From the NCBI GenBank assembly GCA_024687845.1, contig JAILEL010000276.1, positions 1 to 10,511 of the forward strand: a stretch of 10,511 nt of DNA. Reading direction: 5' to 3'. The translations under genes were made by a program, and so were the position numbers. Below the pieces are notes generated by a model, which ran no database searches, was not told the DNA's origin, and saw nothing but the letters and a program-made list of their open reading frames with translations. Below, one piece after another: positions 1 through 5,942 of this stretch. Every line of letters begins with the position of its first letter. Position 1 is the stretch's first letter. The stretch is from Eubacterium sp. GTDB taxonomy: Bacteria > Bacillota_A > Clostridia > Lachnospirales > Lachnospiraceae.

Positions 1-138
1 AAGGAAGTTTCATTCTTTATATTCCTTCTGCCCCTCGCTCGAGCTACTTGGATAGCTGTCATGGCAAGGGCTGTTGGTATAAATGCAGCTTATTCAGTTG
101 TATCTGGTGGGTTAATCCAGTTTTATTTACCCTGTTAA
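1..138 (+). other. possible 3' end of a gene cut by the left edge (45 codons, unrecognised)
   Basis: Frame 1 is open from the first base to a TAA at 136-138. GC content is 53 of 120 over bases 1-120, then drops to about 20% between 139 and 300. The frame closes where the composition falls, as expected at the end of a coding region. The encoded peptide is hydrophobic, with stretches such as FFIFLLPLA and GLIQFYLPC, so it could be the tail of a membrane protein. Frame 3 is also open through this stretch (to about 231), so the assignment is not unique. I recognise no family, and no minus-strand reading is convincing. Confidence 0.25.
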
Positions 139-178
139 TAGTTTCTTTTTTCTATTTTTCTTCCTTGTTTATATTCCC

Positions 179-194
179 TAAACATATTTGTTTA
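179..194. promoter_or_regulatory. operator-like palindrome, copy 1 of 4
   Basis: Perfect TAAAC-N6-GTTTA inverted repeat; in this copy the arms extend to six bases (TAAACA and TGTTTA). It lies about 85 bases upstream of the predicted -35 element. It shares architecture and spacer length with the copies at 216, 251 and 308. Confidence 0.5.
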
Positions 195-215
195 ATTTAT
201 ATTTCGAGCACATTC

Positions 216-231
216 TAACTCTTTTTGTTTA
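216..231. promoter_or_regulatory. operator-like palindrome, copy 2 of 4 (imperfect)
   Basis: The right arm GTTTA and the 6-base spacer are kept, but the left arm is TAACT rather than TAAAC. It starts 37 bases after copy 1 and 35 bases before copy 3. It is overlapped by a second dyad, CATTCTAA (211-218) with TTAGAATG (229-236), a perfect 8-base inverted repeat around a 10-base spacer. Confidence 0.4.
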
Positions 232-250
232 GAATGTCAATATATTTTTC

Positions 251-266
251 TAAACTTTTTTGTTTA
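251..266. promoter_or_regulatory. operator-like palindrome, copy 3 of 4, overlapping the -35
   Basis: Perfect TAAAC-N6-GTTTA with a T6 spacer. It overlaps the first four bases of the predicted -35 hexamer (263-268), so a protein bound here would be expected to block RNA polymerase. Confidence 0.5.
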
Positions 267-291
267 CAAATAATATATATTGTGATAGATT
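263..291 (+). promoter_or_regulatory. predicted promoter of the helix-turn-helix gene
   Basis: A -35 element TTTACA (263-268) is separated by 17 bases from a -10 element TAGATT (286-291). A TG at 283-284 makes it an extended -10. Transcription would start near 298. The -10 matches the consensus at only four of six positions, so this is a reasonable but unproven call. Operator-like palindromes lie on both sides of it. Confidence 0.45.
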
Positions 292-307
292 ATGTTCAAA
301 GGTTTAT

Positions 308-323
308 TAAACGCAAATGTTTA
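308..323. promoter_or_regulatory. operator-like palindrome, copy 4 of 4, just after the start of transcription
   Basis: Perfect TAAAC-N6-GTTTA at roughly +11 to +26 of the predicted transcript. It contains the upstream in-frame ATG at 317, which argues that this ATG is part of an operator and not the translation start. Confidence 0.5.
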
Positions 324-336
324 GTACAAAAAACAC

Positions 337-342
337 AGGAGG
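337..342 (+). promoter_or_regulatory. ribosome binding site fixing the start at 353
   Basis: A perfect AGGAGG lies 10 bases before the ATG at 353. The in-frame ATG at 317 has no Shine-Dalgarno sequence and would sit at about +20 of the predicted mRNA, so 353 is the better start. Confidence 0.75.
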
Positions 343-352
343 ACAAAATACT

Positions 353-895
353 ATGACCGTAGGTGAACGAATAAAACGAATCAGAACATTCAGGCATATG
401 ACAATGGATGAATTGGGTGCAGCACTTGGCTTTGAAGGAAAATCTATGTCTGTTCGTGTTGCACAATACGAATCCGGTACACGAGTTCCTAAAAAGGATA
501 TGATTCATGAAATGGCCCGAATTCTTAATTGTAATTACAAGGCTCTTGACAACTACAATAATGGTGCTGCAGAAGATATTCTCGAAACACTCTTTTGGTT
601 AGAGGATTCAAGTCCTATAAATCTTTTTGATTTGCAGCCAATTCCAAAATCAATGAAATCAAAAGAATCTTCAAAATCAAGCAACAGCCAAAAAAACGAA
701 ATGCCTATTGCTTATAGCGACTTTGATGAAGATGACTTCAACTCATATGGAACACCAATAGCCGTAACCTTTGATTACGGACTTCTTAATGAATTTCTTA
801 TGGAATGGTATGTAAAGAAAAATGAATTAAAGACAGGAGTTATCACTCCTGAAGAATATTTTGAATGGAAAATCACCTGGCCTCACGCAAAATAG
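353..895 (+). CDS. XRE-type helix-turn-helix DNA-binding protein, accessory-region family
   Basis: The 180-residue protein opens with an XRE-like helix-turn-helix (about residues 1-65). The helix region MTMDELGAALGF is followed by the recognition segment RVAQYESGTRVPKKD. A linker rich in Ser and Lys (about 100-118) and an acidic patch follow, and the C-terminus has the segment GVITPEEYFEW. From memory, Clostridia accessory regions carry a family with the same start (GERIKRIR), the same AQYESGTR core and a C-terminal EEY..W segment; this is family recall, not a search. It is the only plus-strand gene in the window and converges on guaA. The palindromes upstream suggest autorepression. It could act as an element repressor or control a distant locus; the target is unknown. 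Confidence 0.8.
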   Translation: MTVGERIKRIRTFRHMTMDELGAALGFEGKSMSVRVAQYESGTRVPKKDMIHEMARILNCNYKALDNYNNGAAEDILETLFWLEDSSPINLFDLQPIPKSMKSKESSKSSNSQKNEMPIAYSDFDEDDFNSYGTPIAVTFDYGLLNEFLMEWYVKKNELKTGVITPEEYFEWKITWPHAK

Positions 896-1028
896 TGATT
901 CACTTTTTTCAAACCTCACAACCACTGGGACTTTACCCAATAATAAAGAAGTAGAAAATCAGTGATTCTCATATGATTTTTGAACTTTTATAAGAATTTC
1001 TAGTACCAAATTAGTACCACAAAGCATC
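896..1028. other. AT-rich spacer without a gene, between the helix-turn-helix gene and the guaA terminator
   Basis: I see no coding sequence here. The octamer AGTGATTC occurs at 894-901 and again at 961-968. A weak AT-rich dyad (AAAATCA at 955-961, TGATTTT at 974-980) could end the plus-strand transcript, but it is too poor in GC to call a terminator. The tandem TAGTACCA repeats at 1001-1019 are listed separately. Confidence 0.4.
1001..1019. repeat. tandem TAGTACCA repeats next to the guaA 3' end; candidate integrase arm site
   Basis: Two copies of TAGTACCA (1001-1008 and 1012-1019) are separated by three bases, giving an 11-base period of about one helical turn. Short tandem repeats beside an attachment site are the usual form of arm-type sites for tyrosine recombinases. 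They lie about 60 bases outside the guaA stop codon, a known integration hotspot. The att assignment is inference; no matching copy of a core site is seen in the window. Confidence 0.3.
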
Positions 1029-1070
1029 AAAAAAGCTCGCAAGCGCCCTATTTTAGGGCTTCTGCGAGCT
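1029..1070 (-). terminator. intrinsic terminator of guaA
   Basis: Read on the minus strand, an 8-base outer stem (1034-1041 with 1063-1070, AGCTCGCA paired with TGCGAGCT) and a 6-base GC-rich inner stem (1045-1050 with 1054-1059) enclose a small loop and a 3x3 internal loop. A run of U follows (A residues at 1029-1034 of the plus strand). It begins about 8 bases after the guaA stop. The plus-strand side lacks a T-run, so it is directional. Confidence 0.85.
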
Positions 1071-1078
1071 CTTGTTTA

Positions 1079-2764
1079 CTATAGGAGTTCAATAGTTCCT
1101 GGCGGTTTGCTCGTCAGGTCGTACATTACACGATTTACACCTTTTACTTCATTTATGATTCTTGTCATGCATTTTTGAAGTACCTCAAATGGGACATTAC
1201 AGCAATCTGCTGTCATGAAATCCGATGTACTGACAGCACGAAGAACTACTGCGTAGTCAAAGGTTCTGAAGTCTCCCATTACGCCAACTGAACGCATGTT
1301 TGAAAGTGCTGCGAAGTACTGATTTGGGAACCATTCAGGAGTTCCTTTTGCCATCTTGCGGTATCTGTCGGCCTTCAGAGCATCTCCAAATTCATCTTCT
1401 CTGTCTGCTTTTGATATAAGATTCTGTCTCCAGGCTTCTATAGCATTATCTACCTCTTCACGGAAGATTGCATCTGCCTCCTGCACTATTCGAACCTTTT
1501 CTTTTGTAATATCATCTATTATGCGGACTCCAAGTCCCGGTCCCGGGAATGGTTGACGAAATACCAGATATGCAGGTATTCCAAGCTCCAAGCCACACTG
1601 ACGAACCTCATCCTTAAATAACATTCTAAGTGGCTCAACGATTTCTTTAAAATCTACATAGTCAGGCAGGCCGCCAACATTGTGGTGTGATTTGATTACC
1701 GCTGAGTTGCCAAGCCCTGATTCTATAACATCAGGATAAATAGTACCCTGTGCAAGAAAATCTACCGCACCTATCTTCTTTGCTTCTTCCTCAAAAACAC
1801 GAATGAACTCTTCGCCGATTATGTGTCTCTTTCTCTCAGGATCTGTCTCTCCCGCAAGCTTCAGATAGAATCTGTCCTGTGCATTCACTCTAATAAAGTT
1901 CAACTCGTAATTACCCTTTGGTCCGAAAATGGCCTCAACCTCGTCGCCTTCATCTTTACGAAGCAAACCATGATCCACGAAAACGCAAGTGAGCTGTTTT
2001 CCAACCGCTTTGGAAAGAAGCACAGCTGCTACCGAAGAATCAACTCCTCCAGATAAAGCACAAAGAACTTTTCCATTTCCAATCTTCTCTCGAAGTGCCT
2101 TAACTGTAGATTCTACAAATGAATCCATTTTCCAGCCAGCCTTGCAGCCACAAATATCAAGGACAAAATTACGAAGAATTTCCTGACCATATTCAGTATG
2201 CATTACTTCTGGATGGAACTGTGTAGCATAGAAGCCCTTATCAACATTTTCCATTGCAGCTACTGGACAGTCCTTTGTATATGCTGTTATCTCAAATCCT
2301 TCTGGAACCTCAGCAATATAATCTGTATGACTCATCCATACAGTTGGATTGGCTGATACGTCCTTAAAAAGTCTAGATTCGCTCTTCTTTATCTTTCCAG
2401 CATCAGAATCGGACTTTTCACTATATGCACACAGCTTTAAATCTGTATGACCATATTCGCTGACGGGAGCAGTAGCAACTCTTCCACCAAGCAAATGTGC
2501 CATCAGCTGGGAACCGTAGCATATTCCTAGAATTGGACATCCTATTTCAAAAATCTCTTTGGTATAAGAAGGTGAAGTTTCAAGATAAACAGAGTTAGGT
2601 CCGCCGGTAAAGATTATTCCCTTTGGATTCATTGCTTTTAAATCTTCAAGAGAAATAGTATATGGATGCACTTCTGCATAAACATTACACTCTCTTACTC
2701 GCCTTGCAATCAACTGATTATACTGTCCTCCAAAATCCAGAACAACAATCATTTCCTTTTCCAT
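1079..2764 (-). CDS. guaA: GMP synthase (glutamine-hydrolysing)
   Basis: Cytosolic enzyme that converts XMP to GMP using ATP and glutamine, the last step of guanine nucleotide synthesis. The N-terminal class I glutaminase domain has the nucleophile Cys82 in GICYGSQL and the His184/Glu186 pair in TQFHPEV. The ATP-pyrophosphatase domain has the loop SGGVDSS (238-244), and the dimerisation domain contains [12 protein letters not shown]. At 561 residues it is longer than the roughly 525 of E. coli, with extra sequence near 110-131 and about 445-482. The C-terminus reads TIELL where most homologues end TIEWE. The ATG at 2764 has GGGAG about six bases upstream. It follows the S41 protease gene by 30 bases without a terminator, so read-through is likely. 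Confidence 0.98.
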   Translation of the reverse strand: MEKEMIVVLDFGGQYNQLIARRVRECNVYAEVHPYTISLEDLKAMNPKGIIFTGGPNSVYLETSPSYTKEIFEIGCPILGICYGSQLMAHLLGGRVATAPVSEYGHTDLKLCAYSEKSDSDAGKIKKSESRLFKDVSANPTVWMSHTDYIAEVPEGFEITAYTKDCPVAAMENVDKGFYATQFHPEVMHTEYGQEILRNFVLDICGCKAGWKMDSFVESTVKALREKIGNGKVLCALSGGVDSSVAAVLLSKAVGKQLTCVFVDHGLLRKDEGDEVEAIFGPKGNYELNFIRVNAQDRFYLKLAGETDPERKRHIIGEEFIRVFEEEAKKIGAVDFLAQGTIYPDVIESGLGNSAVIKSHHNVGGLPDYVDFKEIVEPLRMLFKDEVRQCGLELGIPAYLVFRQPFPGPGLGVRIIDDITKEKVRIVQEADAIFREEVDNAIEAWRQNLISKADREDEFGDALKADRYRKMAKGTPEWFPNQYFAALSNMRSVGVMGDFRTFDYAVVLRAVSTSDFMTADCCNVPFEVLQKCMTRIINEVKGVNRVMYDLTSKPPGTIELL

Positions 2765-2794
2765 ACATATCTCCCATTTTTAATCTTATCAGTT

Positions 2795-4159
2795 TTATTT
2801 TCCTAGTGTTTCTATAGCTTTCTGTAGCTGATTATCTTCTTCAGGTTTAATCTCAACTTTTCTCTTCAGTTCGTCTTTCAGTTCTTCCTCAACGTCAGGT
2901 TTAACGCCTACCTTATGAACTGCAGTTCCTGAAGGAAGGAAATACTGAGCTATTGTAATCTTTATTGCAGATCCATCAGACAGCTTAACTACAGACTGAA
3001 CAATGCCCTTTCCATATGTAGTAGTACCTACTATTTTTGCAACTCCATAATCCTTAAGGCATCCTGAGAATATCTCAGATGCGCTGGCGCTGTTTCCATT
3101 TACGAGAACGGCTATTGGTACATTTACCGAATGACCATCATCGCATCTGAACTCTTCGAGTACAGTGTCATTCTTATCCTTCGTCTGAAGTAATAGACCC
3201 TTCTCTTCAGAATTATTAGCAAATGCATCATCATCCACTATATAATCTACCATTTCTATAACAGCATCAAGAAGTCCACCAGGGTTATTTCTAAGATCAA
3301 TTACCAGCTTCTCAGCTCCCTCTGACAGAAGACTGTCAACCTGCTCCTTGAAAAGCTTTGGTGTAGTTTCGATAAACTGATCAACCTGAATATAGCCAAC
3401 TTTATTATCCAGCATTTTACCTTCAACGGTTATATTTTCAATTGTATCACGGATAACATCGATATAAAGGAAATCTGATTCTCCCTCTCTATAGATTTTA
3501 AGAGTAACCTTCGTTCCCTTTTCACCTCTCATATGCTTTACAACGTAATCAAGCTCCATATCAGAGGTTACTTCCATGTCATCAACTGCAACAATTACAT
3601 CATCTGGAAGAATTCCTGCTTTTTCTGCGGGACTGCCAATAAATGGTTTTACAATATAAACAGTACCATTATCAAGGTTTTTAGATACTGTAGCGCCGAT
3701 TCCCTCAAATGAACCAGAATCATCTTCCTTCAGCCTCTCATACTCTTCCTTTGTATAATAAACTGAATAAGGATCATCAAGACCTTTCAATAAGCCATCA
3801 TAATAGCTTTCTTCTCTTTTGCTTTCATCTTCCTCAAAATAGAAATATTTATCTATTAAGTCTTCTATTTCTTTGGTTTTACTGGTCACATCTTTGGAAT
3901 TCTCATCGAAGTCTCCACCTGACGACTTGCTTTTGCTGTCTGATGAATCATCTGAATCAGTACTTTTATCACTTTTTTCAGAATCCCCCCTGGTTGCTTC
4001 ACTGTCATCCAAAGGTACATCATATTTTCCACTTCCCTCTCCTGCGGAAGTAACTGGGGTTGATACTCCACATCCTGTTAGAGAGGCAAGTACAACTGTT
4101 CCCGTAAGAAGCTTACAGAAAAAACGAGCATCCTTCCTGCCTTGTTTTATCAATTTCAT
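2795..4159 (-). CDS. ctpA: S41 family carboxy-terminal processing protease, lipoprotein
   Basis: The 454-residue protein has a signal peptide ending in the lipobox LTGC (Cys30), so it should be lipid-anchored on the outer face of the membrane. An acidic, Ser-rich low-complexity linker (about 45-90) leads to a PDZ domain (about 150-235) and a tail-specific protease domain. The catalytic set is visible: Ser359 in SASASEI, Lys384 in YGKG, and Gln388 four residues later, with the 25-residue Ser-Lys spacing of CtpB-type enzymes. CAGGAG (4167-4172) lies seven bases before the ATG. The family cuts proteins at exposed C-termini. B. subtilis also has ctpB beside ftsEX, and Prc/CtpA enzymes control peptidoglycan hydrolases in some Gram-negatives, so the M23 protein encoded next door is a plausible substrate (inference). 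Confidence 0.93.
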   Translation of the reverse strand: MKLIKQGRKDARFFCKLLTGTVVLASLTGCGVSTPVTSAGEGSGKYDVPLDDSEATRGDSEKSDKSTDSDDSSDSKSKSSGGDFDENSKDVTSKTKEIEDLIDKYFYFEEDESKREESYYDGLLKGLDDPYSVYYTKEEYERLKEDDSGSFEGIGATVSKNLDNGTVYIVKPFIGSPAEKAGILPDDVIVAVDDMEVTSDMELDYVVKHMRGEKGTKVTLKIYREGESDFLYIDVIRDTIENITVEGKMLDNKVGYIQVDQFIETTPKLFKEQVDSLLSEGAEKLVIDLRNNPGGLLDAVIEMVDYIVDDDAFANNSEEKGLLLQTKDKNDTVLEEFRCDDGHSVNVPIAVLVNGNSASASEIFSGCLKDYGVAKIVGTTTYGKGIVQSVVKLSDGSAIKITIAQYFLPSGTAVHKVGVKPDVEEELKDELKRKVEIKPEEDNQLQKAIETLGK

Positions 4160-4247
4160 CTTTTTTCTCCTGTTAATCTATGATTAGATGTACAATCTCT
4201 GTTAAAGAGTTACACATGCTTTATCATTTTCAGTAACCTCAAAACTT

Positions 4248-4275
4248 ATGGTGCCAAAATCTCTTTTGGCACCAT
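4248..4275 (-). terminator. strong hairpin between the M23 gene and the S41 protease gene; probable partial terminator
   Basis: A perfect 12-base stem (4248-4259 with 4264-4275) closes a 4-base loop, 17 bases after the M23 stop codon. On the minus strand it is followed by AAGTTTTG, a short and interrupted U-tract. It could terminate part of the transcript, or act as a 3' stabiliser or processing site that sets different levels of hydrolase and protease. No convincing separate promoter for the protease gene is visible in 4160-4247. Confidence 0.6.
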
Positions 4276-4291
4276 ATCAGGACTGAATATT

Positions 4292-5890
4292 TTAGTTTGT
4301 ATTATTTCCGGAACTATTCGAATCTCCTGAGCTGCCTGAGCTGTCAGAATTACCTGAACTACCGGAATCATCTGAATTGCCTGAGTTATTAGAATCTCCA
4401 GAATTGTTGGAGTTATTATCTCCTGAATCACTGCTTGAACTTCCAGACTCACCAGAGGTACCAGATTCTCCGGAATCATTTGAATTGCCATTACTGTTTC
4501 CAGAGTCGTTTGAATCTCCTGAGCTTCCGGAACTACCATCTGAGCTTGAGCTCGAACTTGAATTACCTAGATCCTTAACATTAGGGAAATAACTTAATGG
4601 ATTTACGTAATTACCATTTACCCTGACACCGAAGTGAAGGTGTGGTCCAGTGGATACACCAGTACTACCTACATAGCCTATAACCTGTCCCCTTTTAACA
4701 GTATCTCCAACCTTACAAGCAAAGCGTGACATATGCATATAAACTGTAGTCAGATAACTACCATGGTCGATAGCAACCATATTTCCACCGCCACTATCAT
4801 ACTCTGCCAAAGTAACCTTGCCAGCAGCTGCGGCAACTATCTCTGAGCCATATACAGCATCTATATCTATACCTTTATGAAATGTAGATGCTCCGGCAGT
4901 TGGTGCAACTCTTGATCCATAATATGAACTTATAGTTGTACACGTCGGACTTGGCCAAAGAAATGCCTCTCCAGAATATTTAAAATTAGGATCATTTGAG
5001 AAGCTTCCACCGCTTCCACCACTACTAGCAGAAAGACTATAACTTGCTTCTATTGAACTAAGCTTAGATTCCAACTGCTTTTCCTGTTGAGAAACCTCAT
5101 CAATACTAGTCTGATAGTTAGCTATCTGCTTTTCCTTTTCTTCAGCAAGGAACTGAAGTGTATCCTGTTCATCCTGATAAGCCTGCTGAAGAACCATCAT
5201 ATCGTCTGTCAGACCATCGAGCAGTGTCTTCTTGTTATTTAAAGTCTTCTTTTTCTCTGTAAGTGAACTAAGAATAGAATTGTTAAATGAATCAACAGCC
5301 TGTATATATTCAGCCTTATTTACAACATCACTATAATCTGTTGAATCGAAAAGAGCATCCATATATGAATACATACCATTTTCGTATTCCTGTGCTATCT
5401 GAGCCTTGAGACTCTCATACTGAGCATCCTGTGCAGTTTGAGCAACCTCGACCTGATTTTCCAAAGTTCTTGACATTTCAACAGCAAGATTGGTTCTTTC
5501 CTGAATATCATCCAGCTTATCCTGGTATCCAAGAATCAGATCATCCAGTTCATTAAGTCTTGCAATATATGAATTCTGGCTTTCCATAAGATCATTCAGT
5601 GTGCTCTGAAGTTCGTTTTTCTCCTTCATCGTATCAGTATACTGGTCAGTAAGCGCAGCAAGAGCAGCTGTATCTATAGATGCTGTTGTCACCTGAAGTG
5701 AAACAGAAACTGTAGCAGCTGCAGTAGTGGCATCAACCGCCTGCTGGGCATCACCATTGGTCGCCGAATCGCCATCAGCACGCACACGGCCAAGATCACC
5801 TCCGCCCTTTGTAAAGAGGCAGGTACCACATAAAAGAATTATAAATAATAAAACAATAACAGATATGCAAACTGAATTTTGTTTTTTCAT
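4292..5890 (-). CDS. membrane-anchored coiled-coil M23 (LytM) peptidoglycan endopeptidase, probable FtsEX effector
   Basis: The 532-residue protein has a short basic N-terminus, one hydrophobic segment (about 8-26; signal or anchor), a long helical coiled-coil region (about 75-285), a Gly/Ser hinge, an M23 domain (about 305-435) and a Ser/Gly/Asn/Asp tail (441-532). The M23 zinc and catalytic residues are all present: His338 and Asp342 in HKGID, His386 in YMHM, His417 and His419 in HLHF. It should therefore cut peptidoglycan cross-bridges itself, unlike E. coli EnvC, whose LytM domain is degenerate and acts as an activator. The layout (coiled coil then hydrolase, just after ftsEX) matches CwlO and PcsB, which carry other catalytic domains. 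AAGGATGA (5897-5904) lies six bases before the ATG. Automated annotation may call it EnvC. Confidence 0.92.
   Translation of the reverse strand: MKKQNSVCISVIVLLFIILLCGTCLFTKGGGDLGRVRADGDSATNGDAQQAVDATTAAATVSVSLQVTTASIDTAALAALTDQYTDTMKEKNELQSTLNDLMESQNSYIARLNELDDLILGYQDKLDDIQERTNLAVEMSRTLENQVEVAQTAQDAQYESLKAQIAQEYENGMYSYMDALFDSTDYSDVVNKAEYIQAVDSFNNSILSSLTEKKKTLNNKKTLLDGLTDDMMVLQQAYQDEQDTLQFLAEEKEKQIANYQTSIDEVSQQEKQLESKLSSIEASYSLSASSGGSGGSFSNDPNFKYSGEAFLWPSPTCTTISSYYGSRVAPTAGASTFHKGIDIDAVYGSEIVAAAAGKVTLAEYDSGGGNMVAIDHGSYLTTVYMHMSRFACKVGDTVKRGQVIGYVGSTGVSTGPHLHFGVRVNGNYVNPLSYFPNVKDLGNSSSSSSSDGSSGSSGDSNDSGNSNGNSNDSGESGTSGESGSSSSDSGDNNSNNSGDSNNSGNSDDSGSSGNSDSSGSSGDSNSSGNNTN
4295..4570 (-). repeat. 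low-complexity Ser/Gly/Asn/Asp tail of the M23 protein
   Basis: These 92 codons (residues 441-532) encode almost only Ser, Gly, Asn and Asp with a few Glu and Thr, in loose units such as DSGNSN, GDSNNSGNS and SGSSGDSN. The DNA shows matching imperfect repeats of TCCTGAATC-like words, which could allow slippage or unequal recombination and so length variation. The tail lies after the catalytic domain, carries no cell-wall anchoring motif, and probably forms a flexible extension in the wall. Confidence 0.85.
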
Positions 5891-5942
5891 AATAGTTCAT
5901 CCTTATGCATCGTATTATTTCTATCTACGCCTTAAAACCTCA

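Larger units (their letters stand above)
139..352 (+). promoter_or_regulatory. AT-rich control region upstream of the helix-turn-helix gene
   Basis: No coding sequence is visible in this 214-base stretch. Bases 139-300 are about 20% GC, far below the flanking sequence. It holds a predicted promoter, a strong ribosome binding site and four copies of a 16-base palindrome, listed separately. Taken together it looks like an operator array for a DNA-binding protein, most simply the product of the gene it precedes. Confidence 0.6.

Noticed and set aside
317..352. Upstream ATG at 317 as the start of the helix-turn-helix gene
   Set aside because: It has no Shine-Dalgarno sequence, lies inside an operator-like palindrome, and an ideal AGGAGG precedes the ATG at 353.
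894..910. AGTGATTCACT followed by a T-run as a terminator of the helix-turn-helix gene
   Set aside because: The palindrome has a one-base centre, so no stable hairpin loop can form without losing most of the stem.
955..980. AAAATCA/TGATTTT dyad as a plus-strand terminator
   Set aside because: The stem is only 7 bases and almost all A-T with a 12-base loop, too weak to call.
4160..4247. A separate promoter for the S41 protease gene
   Set aside because: I tested several hexamer pairs by eye on the minus strand and found none with acceptable sequence and spacing.
4246..4592. Long open frames on both strands across the M23 tail region
   Set aside because: They are shadows produced by the repetitive Ser/Gly/Asn/Asp codons; the M23 frame explains the sequence fully.
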